A program made the position numbers and the translations under genes. From IMG/VR virus record IMGVR_UViG_3300048597_000080, positions 1-33,395 of that record: a DNA stretch of 33,395 nucleotides. One strand, given 5' to 3'. The notes beneath the pieces are model-generated. The model made no database searches and was not told the DNA's origin. It saw nothing but the letters and a program-made list of their open reading frames with translations. This document shows positions 21,036 to 28,415 of the stretch, piece by piece. Within the stretch, counting starts at the first letter, position 1, and every line of letters begins with the position of its first letter. This DNA is from a virus.

Positions 21036-22040
21036 TCAGGCGGCCTGGATGGGGTTGGCGAGCGCGGCCTTCATCATCAGGCGGGTGCGCTCTTCGGGGG
21101 GCATCTTGGCGAGCTCGGCCTCGATCTGGGCCTTCGTCATCGGCTCGGGGGCACCGCCGTTCTCTTCGCCCTTGGTGATGGTGCGGACGATCGCCTTGGG
21201 CTGCGCCGGCGTGGCCTCGACCTTCGCCAGACGCTCGGCCAGCTTGGCGATGTCGGCCTTGTGGGCTTCCTCGCTGGCGGCGATGGCCTTGCGCAGATCG
21301 TCGCCGAGATCACCGAGCGCCTTCTGCAGCGGCTCCAGCGCGGCCTTCGCGATGCCCTCGACGTCGGCCTTCTGCAGGTCGGCGGGGGCGTCGGCCTTGT
21401 CGGCAGGCTCGTCGCCGTCACCGTCGGCAGGCTTCTTCTTGCCCTTGCCTTCGGCCTCGTCGCCGTCGTCTTCGCCGGCGGGCTCGAACGCCTTGTTCAG
21501 CGCCTCGAGGGCCTCGCGCACGCGGGGGGCGATGTCGTCGCCCTTCTCCAGCGCAGCGGTGACCGCGGCCTTGAGCGCCGACGTGCCGTCTTCGTCCTCG
21601 CCGCCATCGTCCGCCTTGAAGCACGAGAAGATCGCGTCGGGATTCGCGGGCCGGTCGACCAGGCTGATCTCGCGGAGCGACAGGCCCTTGATCACATGGC
21701 CGTCCTTCTCGGTGACCTTGCCGCCGATCGAGAAGCCCTTGAAGACCCGGTTCAGCACCTTCTGGACCGAGTTCGCATCGACGACCTTGGCCTCGATGTG
21801 GGTGCGGCCGGTTTCGTCGACGGCCGCCTTCAGCACGACGCCGGCGGCGATCGGCTGGTGCATCTCGCGGAGCGCACCGGTACCGCCGAACGACATGTAG
21901 TCGGGGATGGCCGCCTTCATGGCGTCCGAGGTGATGATCTCGCCCTGCGAATCCTTCGTCTCGCTGGACGCGATGCCCGACACCGTGACGGTGCCGTCGT
22001 CGTGCTGCTCGATCTTCTCGAACGGCATGTAGAACTTCAT
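21036..22040 (-). CDS. prohead protease fused to scaffold domain
   Basis: The 334-residue protein combines an HK97-type serine protease and a scaffold. The protease part covers about residues 1-140: GEIITSDAM, His61 in REMHQP, Ser104 in GFSIGG, and the REISLVDRPANPDA motif. His61 and Ser104 are the likely catalytic pair. The rest is Ala/Glu/Lys-rich, with an acidic, basic-tract linker (about 185-215) and a coiled coil around residues 225-280. It drives procapsid assembly and cleaves itself and the capsid N-terminus. ATG at 22040 has AAGGAG eight bases upstream; the GTG at 22049 overlaps that site and is less likely. Confidence 0.88.
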   Translation of the reverse strand: MKFYMPFEKIEQHDDGTVTVSGIASSETKDSQGEIITSDAMKAAIPDYMSFGGTGALREMHQPIAAGVVLKAAVDETGRTHIEAKVVDANSVQKVLNRVFKGFSIGGKVTEKDGHVIKGLSLREISLVDRPANPDAIFSCFKADDGGEDEDGTSALKAAVTAALEKGDDIAPRVREALEALNKAFEPAGEDDGDEAEGKGKKKPADGDGDEPADKADAPADLQKADVEGIAKAALEPLQKALGDLGDDLRKAIAASEEAHKADIAKLAERLAKVEATPAQPKAIVRTITKGEENGGAPEPMTKAQIEAELAKMPPEERTRLMMKAALANPIQAA

Positions 22041-22045
22041 TTTCG

Positions 22046-23662
22046 TCACTCCTTAACGGTGACTGCGACGTCGCAGACGCAGTTATGTGTTAGGATTCCC
22101 TCGGCGACGTAGACGCCGCTTCCAGTCTCAAGGTTGAAGACATGGCCCTCAAAAGACCTGACCTCGATGTCGATTACCTCGTCCGCGAATACCTGGCCGG
22201 ACAGTCGATCAATCAGCTCGCCGGCATCGTCGGCGCGGACCGCGTGACCGTCACCAAGCGCCTGCGGGAGCGCGGCGTTCACATCCGAGGCATCAGCGAG
22301 GCGTACCCGCTGCACTTCGCGAAACTCTCCCCCGAGCAGCGCGCGAGCAAGGTCAAGGCCGCCCATCAGGTTGCCCGCACCCGCACGCATACTGTCGAGG
22401 AGCGGCTTGCCCGCGCCGCCACCGTCCAGGCCAAGGGCCTGCACATCAGCCCAATCGAGCGGGAACTTGCCGCCATGCTGTTGGAGCGAGGCGTCACCAC
22501 GGTCCCGCAATGCGCGATCGGCCCATACAATTGCGACCTCGGAGCCAGCCCCGTCGCCGTGGAAGTCTTCGGCGGCGAGTGGCACTGGTCTGGCCGTCAC
22601 CTGCTGCGAACGCCCGAACGCTTCCGCTACATCCTCAATGCGGGGTGGCACATCTTGGTGCTCAAGATCACCGCCCGCCGATTCCCACTCACGCCCGCGA
22701 TGGGCGACTACGTTGCTGCCTACATTGAGGAGGCGCGCCGGAACCCATCCGCCATCCGAGAGTATCGGGTGGTTCGGGGTGCAGGTGAGCTCCTTGCCGC
22801 TGGCCGTGCGGACGATGAAGACATTTCCATCGTACCGACGCTTACTCGCGGCAGAAATTCCAGCGGCCAGTACGCGAGCGTCCCCCGGTAGGCAGTTGGG
22901 GTGCGCTGGCGTCCATGCGTGGCCGCTTTGAAACGTGGCGTCGTAGGCGATCGGGCCCTGGTCGGCGTTGCCCTGGCATTCGTCGCAGGGGTTATCCTCG
23001 CCGATCAGCCATTCCTTGGTCTGGATCCCGACGCCGGAGGCCTCGAGGCCCTGCTTGAAGCCCTCCGAGTTCGCGATGGCGAGCTCGGTGCGGGCGATGG
23101 TTTCGGCGCGCGCGGCGTTGAAGGCCGGGCTTTTCGCGATCTCTTCGGCCAGCTTCCGCGAGGACCAGCCTTCCTTGATGGCGCTCGTCACCGCGCCGCG
23201 GACCTGCTTGCGGGTCGCCTTGGTCACGTCCTTGACCATTTCGGCCGCCCGCTTCTGGGCGAACTTCACGGCATCTTCGTGCACGACCTCGATCAGCTCG
23301 CGGCGCACCGCGGCGGTGACCTCGACGCCCATGCGGATCAAGGCCTGCTCGGCAGCCTCGGCGAAGACGGTCTCGGCGTACTGCGCGACGGCATCCTCGA
23401 TTCCGGACCAGTCCCCGAAATCGTGCCCTGCAATCGCGTGGTCGGCCCGGCGATTGTCGTCGTCGGGCTCGTCGGCCTTGGTCAGATCGCCGAGCGTGTC
23501 GGCCATGTCGGCGGCGAAGGCCCTGCCCGCCTTGCGCAGCACGCCGTGGACGCGGCGTGCCATCAGCTTCATGGCGCGCTGGACGCTCGGGCGCTCAGTC
23601 CTGAGCTGGATCGTCTTCACTGGCGCCCGGCTTGTGGTCGTGCGGATCCTCGCCTTCGGCAC
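22046..23662 (-). CDS. Mu F-like head morphogenesis protein interrupted by an intein
   Basis: The 538-residue precursor contains a 256-residue N-extein, a 271-residue intein and an 11-residue C-extein. The extein is the Mu F/SPP1 gp7 minor head family: the RAETIARTELAIANSEG helix, then GEDNPCDECQGNADQGP and HAWTPAHPN. After splicing the family's HPN-C-x-C motif is restored. It is thought to act inside the head at the portal. The start is uncertain: GTG at 23662 or GTG at 23620, both inside the portal gene's 3' end. The C-extein end overlaps the protease start region. The whole intein is also read on the other strand. Confidence 0.88.
   Translation of the reverse strand: MPKARIRTTTSRAPVKTIQLRTERPSVQRAMKLMARRVHGVLRKAGRAFAADMADTLGDLTKADEPDDDNRRADHAIAGHDFGDWSGIEDAVAQYAETVFAEAAEQALIRMGVEVTAAVRRELIEVVHEDAVKFAQKRAAEMVKDVTKATRKQVRGAVTSAIKEGWSSRKLAEEIAKSPAFNAARAETIARTELAIANSEGFKQGLEASGVGIQTKEWLIGEDNPCDECQGNADQGPIAYDATFQSGHAWTPAHPNCLPGDARVLAAGISAASKRRYDGNVFIVRTASGKELTCTPNHPILSDGGWVPARLLNVGSNVVAHRGREWESAGGDLEHQDVPPRIEDVAEAFGRSQQVTARPVPLAAEDFHGDGAGSEVAIVWADRALRDRGDASLQQHGGKFPLDWADVQALGLDGGGAGKPLLDSMRAGAGNLMGGLDLARALLGGEFREVQRVRLADASDVNAALPQALGDGHAVRADDAGELIDRLSGQVFADEVIDIEVRSFEGHVFNLETGSGVYVAEGILTHNCVCDVAVTVKE
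22063..22076. repeat. 14-bp perfect palindrome beside the intein site
   Basis: CTGCGACGTCGCAG is its own reverse complement. It lies in the C-extein codons, five bases from the intein end. It could be part of the endonuclease target or simply a coding coincidence (codons for Cys-Asp-Val-Ala). Confidence 0.45.
22082..22894 (-). mobile_element. intein in the Mu F-like gene
   Basis: The first residue is Cys (codon 22894-22892) in CLPGDARV, block A. Block B reads TPNHPIL at about intein residues 39-45. Block F/G is VYVAEGILTHN, ending His270-Asn271, followed by Cys as the +1 residue. All splicing residues are present, so it should be active. No LAGLIDADG or HNH domain is seen in the sense reading of the middle (about residues 75-230). 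That middle is instead the exact antisense of an endonuclease gene. The intein is inserted in the most conserved motif of the host protein. Confidence 0.9.
22142..22891 (+). CDS. antisense homing endonuclease inside the intein (HTH + Vsr/EDxHD-like)
   Basis: The 249-residue protein is encoded on the strand opposite the intein. Residues about 11-50 form a helix-turn-helix of the ...SINQLAGIVGADRVTVTKRL type. After a basic helical linker, residues 103-200 look like a very-short-patch-repair/PD-(D/E)xK-type nuclease: Glu107, Asp132 in YNCDLG, AVEVFGGEWHW with Glu141 and His148, and ILNAGWHILVLKI. The C-terminal region is acidic then basic. The ORF starts 60 bases inside one intein end and its TAG ends one base before the first intein codon, so it never leaves the element. 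AAGG lies nine bases before the ATG; no promoter is evident. Shadow ORFs are common in this register in GC-rich DNA, but the ordered domains argue for a real gene. Confidence 0.8.
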   Translation: MALKRPDLDVDYLVREYLAGQSINQLAGIVGADRVTVTKRLRERGVHIRGISEAYPLHFAKLSPEQRASKVKAAHQVARTRTHTVEERLARAATVQAKGLHISPIERELAAMLLERGVTTVPQCAIGPYNCDLGASPVAVEVFGGEWHWSGRHLLRTPERFRYILNAGWHILVLKITARRFPLTPAMGDYVAAYIEEARRNPSAIREYRVVRGAGELLAAGRADDEDISIVPTLTRGRNSSGQYASVPR

Positions 23663-24980
23663 CCAGCATGGGCGACGGCGCAGGCGGTTCGTTCGGCTCG
23701 TCGCCCCACGGCACCGGATCGCGGCCCATTTCCTCGCGGACCTCGTTGACGACCAGCACCTTGGCGTCGAGGTAGAGCTTCCGCGCCTGGGCGGTCGCGA
23801 CCTGATCCTCGTCCTCGCTGTCGTCCCAAGCGAAGTCGCAGTCGGCGTAGCCCATCACGGCGAGGCAGCGATCCATCACCGCCTCGATGTTCTGCATCAG
23901 CGGCAGGATGCCCTCGGCGGTGGCCTGCTTCTGGGCGGTCTCGGCGGTCGCCCGGTTGACCTGCGCGACGAACGGCGTCGGCGGGATCGAGAAGGCGAAG
24001 CAGACAACGCGTGCCAGCCACTCGTCGTAGGCGTCCTTGATGACCGCCTCGCGGGTCGGGACGTAGCCCTTGGCGATATCGCCCGGCACGAACCGCGCTC
24101 GGCGCTGCATCGCAGGATTGCCGGCGAGCAGGCTGTCCCAATAAGCCTGGAACTCCTTGGTCTGGTCGGTCGTCCAGGACTCGGGGACGCCGATCAGGGC
24201 CTCGGGGACGTTGCCCTCGGTGAAGTAGCTGATCTGCGTGATCTGCCGCTTCAGGGCGATGTTGACGGTCACGATGACCTGCTCGACCGGCGAGAAGCCG
24301 TAGAGCTTGTTCACCCGCGGGTTGGCAATCGCATAGATCAGCTCGTCCCGCGTGAAATCCGCGGCCGGAATGCCCTTGAGCACCTGCTGAAACGCGGCCT
24401 CGGGCGGCGCCGGCGTCCGACCGGTCTGGTCGATGATCGGCTTGATGGTCGCGCCGTCGATCAGATCGAGCGAGTAGACGCCGCCGCCCCGCGTCATGTG
24501 CGGGTAGATCGTCAGCGCATCGGTGACGAGGATTTCCTCGACCAGCATGCGCAGCCATTGGCCCCAGTTGTGGATGCGGTCAGGCGACTGCAGCGCCTTC
24601 TCCGCTTCCTCAGCCCGCTTCATATGCGCGCGGGAGGCGACCTTGCCCTTGGGGAGGCGCGGCCGGACCTTCCACTTCATCTTCTGGATCTGGTCTTTGC
24701 GTGTCTCGATGACGAGGCGCAGCAGATCGTAGCCGTCGGCGAGCGCGCGCAGTTCGGCGAAGCCGGTCCCCGCGGTCGAATCCCGGCGGGGCGTGACCTG
24801 CAGGTTCAGGCCGGTGTTGAAATCGAACTGCCGCCCCTTCACCTCGGGCGGCGCCATGGGCTGGATGGTGGGGCCGGGGCCGAACCATTCCGGGGCCTGG
24901 CCGGTGAAGGCGTAGCGGATGCCGGCAGCCACGCGCGCGATGACGCCCGGCTGAATCGGGGTGCGGACGGGCTCAGCCAT
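23595..24980 (-). CDS. portal protein
   Basis: The 461-residue protein has portal features: an N-terminal region with RQFDFNTGLNLQ, the ADGYDLLRLVIETRKDQI and KMKWKVRPR segments, a beta region with GGVYSLDLIDGATIKPI, then the FTRDELIYAIANPRVNKLYGFSPVEQV block and the long helix with AQVNRATAETAQKQATAEGI. It forms the dodecameric DNA gate at one capsid vertex. The ATG at 24980 overlaps the terminase stop by eight bases (ATGGCTGA); the open frame extends further upstream only within terminase. The C-terminal tail is acidic and overlaps the Mu F-like gene. Confidence 0.9.
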   Translation of the reverse strand: MAEPVRTPIQPGVIARVAAGIRYAFTGQAPEWFGPGPTIQPMAPPEVKGRQFDFNTGLNLQVTPRRDSTAGTGFAELRALADGYDLLRLVIETRKDQIQKMKWKVRPRLPKGKVASRAHMKRAEEAEKALQSPDRIHNWGQWLRMLVEEILVTDALTIYPHMTRGGGVYSLDLIDGATIKPIIDQTGRTPAPPEAAFQQVLKGIPAADFTRDELIYAIANPRVNKLYGFSPVEQVIVTVNIALKRQITQISYFTEGNVPEALIGVPESWTTDQTKEFQAYWDSLLAGNPAMQRRARFVPGDIAKGYVPTREAVIKDAYDEWLARVVCFAFSIPPTPFVAQVNRATAETAQKQATAEGILPLMQNIEAVMDRCLAVMGYADCDFAWDDSEDEDQVATAQARKLYLDAKVLVVNEVREEMGRDPVPWGDEPNEPPAPSPMLGAEGEDPHDHKPGASEDDPAQD

Positions 24981-26556
24981 TCTGGTCACGCTGGGCGTTT
25001 TCGGCGGCGGCAGCATCCATGACCTGTTCCCTGTAGAAGTCGATGAGACCGGTCTTGCCGCCTCCCAGCGCGAGTTCGTTCACGGCGTCGGCGAATGCGT
25101 CGACACGATCGTCGTGCGGTGCGCCGCCCGGGAACGCGCAGACCTCCTCGAGGAAGCCTTCGTTCCAGGCGCCGCGCACCAGCTTGATGTTGCCGGCCTC
25201 GGCCTGTGCGGCTGCCGGTGCGGCGCGCAGAGCCTTCTCGCCGGTGGGCCGGACGGCCTTGACGATCCAGCCGGCCAGCAGCGTCAGGTAGCTGGCGGCC
25301 TGGTCCTTGCCCGCCTGCCCCGGGTCCTCGGGGATGCGGATGCGGACGCGGGTGCCGTCGGCCTCGGCCGTGGTCTTGACCGTCTGGCGGACCATCGCCG
25401 CCGTTTGCTGCAGCCGCTCTTCCTTCTCGACGTAGAAGATGCCCGAGCGGTCACGCGCGACGCGGATGCCGACGGTCCAGTCGGGCTTGGTGCCGGGTTT
25501 CGGCTTCGTCGCCGCGAAGTCCCAGGCCCGGACGCGTGTGGCCTCGACCGGCGCGGCATCGACAATCTCGAACCAGCCCCGCTGGAACATGCCGCCGTCG
25601 CGCGGTGTGGGCCGCTGCTGGTACTGGCCGGCATAGGCGTAGCTGCCCATGTCGCGCTTGAGCTTGTCGACGACCGCGGGCGGGAAGCGCACCGGGTCGA
25701 GGAGCTCACCGTCCTGCGTCCGTGGATCCCGGAAGCCGAGCGCTGTCTCGCAGGCGCGCTCGACCTCGAACTCCATCGGCAGCATCAGGTGGACGTAATC
25801 CATGCCCAGCGACTTGATGACGCCGCTGATGTCCTGATCGTGCAAGCGCTGCATGATCACGACGATGGCGGACGCCTCCTGGTCGTTGAGGCGGTTCTGC
25901 GCGCCCTCTCGAAACTGCCGGGTCGTGGCGTTCCGGACGTCGTCGCTCTCGGCCGTCTTGGTCGAGTGCGGGTCGTCGATGACGAGACGGTCACCGCGCT
26001 GCGAGGTGAGCGACCCGAAGGCGACGCCCTCGCGGTAGCCGGTGTCGCTGTTCGCGAACGACGTCTCGCCCGTCCGGACCAGCTGCACTTCGGGCCAGAG
26101 CGCCTGATACCAGTCCGACAGGATCAGGTCGCGGGTCTTGCGCGTGTCGCGCGTGACGGGCCCGTCGTTGAACGAGGTGGTGATCGTGCGGAGCGATCGA
26201 CGGCCGCACGGCCCCCATTCCCAGGCCTGCCAGAAGACGCTGACGATCAGCGATTTCATGCTGCCGGGCGGCACGTTGACCAGCAGGCGATTGATGCGCC
26301 CGGAGGTTACTGCCTCGAGGTGATCGCAGACCGCATCGATATGCCAGTTGTGGACGTAGCGCTGGACCGGCTCGAGGACGTGCCAGGCCTCGCGGATGAA
26401 GCCGGCGAGCGTGCGGCAGCGCGCGCGGATCGCCGCGGCGTTCTGCCTTGTGGCCTCAGCCTCCCGGCGTGCCTTCTCCTGCTTGATCTGCGCCAGCAGG
26501 CTCGGAAGCGCCCGCAAGTCGAGCGAGCGTGCTCTCAAGGGTTTCGAGTTCGCCAT
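24973..26556 (-). CDS. terminase large subunit
   Basis: The 527-residue packaging motor has an ATPase domain with Walker A PPGSMKS at 96-102 and Walker B RLVIDDP at 190-196. The nuclease domain has WDFAATK with Asp346, and HDDRVDAFADA with Asp482, Asp483 and Asp486 as metal ligands. A helical N-terminal extension precedes the ATPase. It pumps DNA through the portal and cuts it. The start lies inside the 3' end of the small terminase gene (101-base overlap). Length is normal. Confidence 0.93.
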   Translation of the reverse strand: MANSKPLRARSLDLRALPSLLAQIKQEKARREAEATRQNAAAIRARCRTLAGFIREAWHVLEPVQRYVHNWHIDAVCDHLEAVTSGRINRLLVNVPPGSMKSLIVSVFWQAWEWGPCGRRSLRTITTSFNDGPVTRDTRKTRDLILSDWYQALWPEVQLVRTGETSFANSDTGYREGVAFGSLTSQRGDRLVIDDPHSTKTAESDDVRNATTRQFREGAQNRLNDQEASAIVVIMQRLHDQDISGVIKSLGMDYVHLMLPMEFEVERACETALGFRDPRTQDGELLDPVRFPPAVVDKLKRDMGSYAYAGQYQQRPTPRDGGMFQRGWFEIVDAAPVEATRVRAWDFAATKPKPGTKPDWTVGIRVARDRSGIFYVEKEERLQQTAAMVRQTVKTTAEADGTRVRIRIPEDPGQAGKDQAASYLTLLAGWIVKAVRPTGEKALRAAPAAAQAEAGNIKLVRGAWNEGFLEEVCAFPGGAPHDDRVDAFADAVNELALGGGKTGLIDFYREQVMDAAAAENAQRDQNG

Positions 26557-26905
26557 CGCTCAGACGCGAAAGAGCAGCGGCGTCGAGCATTTGGATCGCA
26601 CCGCCGTTCTTGCCCTCGTGTTGATGGATATTCGTTTCCTTCCAGCCAGCGCGGGTCTTCAGCCAGAACATGGCGCAGATAGCGGCCTCGCGGCCCTCCC
26701 CGATCGCCTTGCGGAACAGCGAATTTGCGACCTTTGCATTGGCCTTCGAGAGCCCGAACTCCAGCTCGCGGCGGTAGTATTTGTTCAGCGTGTTAAGCGA
26801 GGCGCCGATCATCTCGGCGATGTGCTCCTGCCGGATGCCGAAGGCCGCGAGGGCCTCGACCTGGCTCCGATTCTCGGGGGTCGGCTTATGTGCTTTGCGG
26901 CCCAT
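26456..26905 (-). CDS. terminase small subunit
   Basis: The 149-residue protein begins MGRKAHKPTPENRSQVEAL and has an HTH with GIRQEHIAEMIGASLNTLNKYYRREL, typical of small terminase DNA-recognition domains. FRKAIGEGREAAICAMFWLKTRAGWKET, a common motif of these proteins, follows. It recognises the packaging site and delivers DNA to the large subunit. The ATG at 26905 overlaps the methyltransferase end by 20 bases. The longer frame upstream has shadow composition. Confidence 0.88.
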   Translation of the reverse strand: MGRKAHKPTPENRSQVEALAAFGIRQEHIAEMIGASLNTLNKYYRRELEFGLSKANAKVANSLFRKAIGEGREAAICAMFWLKTRAGWKETNIHQHEGKNGGAIQMLDAAALSRLSDGELETLESTLARLAGASEPAGADQAGEGTPGG

Positions 26906-28169
26906 TGAGCCGGGCCTCCTTGGTTTCGGCGAACGAGCGGCCGTCGGCTTCGAGGACCGCGGCCTTGCCGGTGAATGCCTGCCAGCGCTCGACGGCGACG
27001 TCGACATAGGCGGGGTTCAGCTCGATCGCGTGGACGTGCCGGCCGGTCATTTCGCCGGCGATGATGGTGGTGCCCGATCCCGAGAACGGCTCATAGACAG
27101 CCTGCCCGGGGGACGAGTTGTTGCGGATCGGGCGCGCCATGCACTCGACCGGCTTCTGCGTGCTGTGGTTGGTTCGATCGTTCTCGGACGCCTGCTTTGT
27201 CGCGAGGTTGAGGTTGTCAATCGTCCAAAGCGTTGTCTGCTTCCGGTCGCCGGCCCAGCGGCCAGTCCCCTTGACCGCATACCAGCAGGGCTCGTGCTGC
27301 CAGTGATAGTCCCCGCGCCCGAAAACCATCTTCTGCTTCGCCCAAATGATCTGGGCGCGAAGGTCAAAGCCCGCCGCCAACAACGACTCAGCGACGGAAG
27401 AGGAGTGCAAACCGCCGTGCCAGATGTAGGCGATATGACCGGGGAACAGCGCCCACGCTTCGCGCCAATCTGACCTGTCGTCGTTCGCTACGGCGCCCGT
27501 CCGCCGGTTCTTTGCCTTGTCCAGCCCGTTGCGCCAGGAGGGGTCATAGCTCACCCCATAGGGCGGGTCGGTCACCATCAGGTGGGGCTCGACGCCATTC
27601 AGCGCCTTCGCCACGATCCCGGCGTCCGTGCAGTCGCCGCAGGCGATGCGGTGGCGCCCGAGGATCCAGACGTCGCCGACGGCGCTGACCGGGACCGCAG
27701 GCGGCTCGGGCACATCGTCGGGGTCAGTCTGGCCGGTGGAGCTCTCGGCAAACAGGCTCGCCAGCTCGTCCGTCTCGAACCCGAGCAGGCCGAGGTCGAT
27801 GCCCCCGAGCTGCAATTCGCCGAGTTCTACACGCAGCAGATCGTCGTCCCAGCCGGCGTTCATCGCCAGCTTGTTGTCGGCGATCACGTAGGCCCGACGC
27901 TTGGCCTCAGACCAGCCCCGGGCAGTCATGACCGGGATATCGGCCAGACCCAGCTTGTGGGCCGCCAGGACGCGACCGTGGCCGGCAATGATGCCGCCGG
28001 TCTCGTCGATCAGGACCGGGACCGTCCAGCCCCACTCCTTGATCGAGGCGGCCAGCTGGTCGACCTGGGCCGGGCTGTGGGTGCGGGCGTTGCGGGCGTA
28101 GGGGACGAGCGAATCGACCGCCCGGCGCTCAACTTGGTCCGCGGGCCAATTTATAGTCTGCTTTTTCAA
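26886..28169 (-). CDS. ParB-domain DNA methyltransferase
   Basis: The 427-residue protein fuses an N-terminal ParB/Srx-like domain (about residues 14-85: VPYARNARTHSPAQVDQLAASI and GIIAGHGR) to a permuted amino-methyltransferase. The catalytic TDPPYGVSYD lies near residue 201 and the AdoMet motif EPFSGSGTT near 360, followed by AIELNPAYVDVAVERW. It should methylate adenine N6 or cytosine N4, protecting phage DNA or marking it. I take TTG at 28169 because the open frame upstream (to 28250) runs through a strong terminator. It is the first gene after that terminator and so probably heads the late operon. Such fusions often lie beside terminase. Confidence 0.87.
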   Translation of the reverse strand: MKKQTINWPADQVERRAVDSLVPYARNARTHSPAQVDQLAASIKEWGWTVPVLIDETGGIIAGHGRVLAAHKLGLADIPVMTARGWSEAKRRAYVIADNKLAMNAGWDDDLLRVELGELQLGGIDLGLLGFETDELASLFAESSTGQTDPDDVPEPPAVPVSAVGDVWILGRHRIACGDCTDAGIVAKALNGVEPHLMVTDPPYGVSYDPSWRNGLDKAKNRRTGAVANDDRSDWREAWALFPGHIAYIWHGGLHSSSVAESLLAAGFDLRAQIIWAKQKMVFGRGDYHWQHEPCWYAVKGTGRWAGDRKQTTLWTIDNLNLATKQASENDRTNHSTQKPVECMARPIRNNSSPGQAVYEPFSGSGTTIIAGEMTGRHVHAIELNPAYVDVAVERWQAFTGKAAVLEADGRSFAETKEARLNGPQST

Positions 28170-28180
28170 GCGGTTGGCCC
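28143..28180. repeat. inverted repeat at the late operon start
   Basis: GGGCCAA at 28143-28149 pairs with TTGGCCC at 28174-28180 across 24 bases that contain the TTG start codon and TATAAAT. It could be an operator or an mRNA structure that controls the first late gene. Confidence 0.4.
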
Positions 28181-28190
28181 CGGAAAATGA

Positions 28191-28219
28191 AAAACCCGCC
28201 ACGGAAATCTCCGGGCGGG
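28191..28219 (-). terminator. strong terminator upstream of the late operon
   Basis: Read leftward: CCCGCC, CGGA, a short loop, TCCG, GGCGGG, then TTTTTCATTTT. The stem is ten pairs with one bulged base and the T-run follows at once. It lies before the late operon, so late expression needs either a promoter downstream of it or antitermination through it. Confidence 0.85.
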
Positions 28220-28234
28220 CGCGTTTCAGGCTTC

Positions 28235-28269
28235 GCGGATTCAGTCTCACGCGTCAGACTCGATGTCAA
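28235..28269 (-). promoter_or_regulatory. candidate leftward promoter with operator-like repeat
   Basis: A perfect TTGACA (28269-28264 on the minus strand) is present, with a weak CTGAAT at about -10 distance. Between them AGTCT and AGACT (28256-28260 and 28243-28247) form an inverted repeat. The -10 match is poor, so confidence is low. Together with the terminator just downstream it would be a promoter-terminator leader. Confidence 0.3.
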
Positions 28270-28337
28270 CGGGAGGTAGTTGCATCGGCGATATGGAGCG
28301 TGCCAACCTTTCCTTGATGCCCCTTTCGGGGGATCAT

Positions 28338-28409
28338 CAGTGTCTAGCTCAGCGGTAGAGCACTCGCCTTGTAAGCGAGGGGTCGGGGGTTCGAATCCCT
28401 CGGCGCTCG
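28338..28409 (+). tRNA. tRNA-Thr(TGT), possibly degenerate
   Basis: The 72-base cloverleaf folds well: D-arm GCTC-AGCGGTA-GAGC, anticodon arm CTCGC-CTTGTAA-GCGAG with anticodon TGT, T-arm GGGGG-TTCGAAT-CCCTC. The acceptor is weaker: six of seven pairs including two G-T, with C1 opposite C72, discriminator G, and no encoded CCA. It lies on the strand opposite its neighbours between two phage transcripts. It would read ACA, a codon expected to be rare in GC-rich DNA. It may be a functional phage tRNA or one in decay. Confidence 0.8.
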
Positions 28410-28415
28410 CCGCTG

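Noticed and set aside
24961-26682. 573-codon rightward ORF opposite terminase
   Set aside because: Large terminase on the other strand has all its catalytic motifs; this ORF has none and reads as low-complexity shadow.
28170-28250. 27-codon N-terminal extension of the ParB-methyltransferase
   Set aside because: It runs through a strong terminator hairpin and T-run, so a start there would place the terminator inside the gene.
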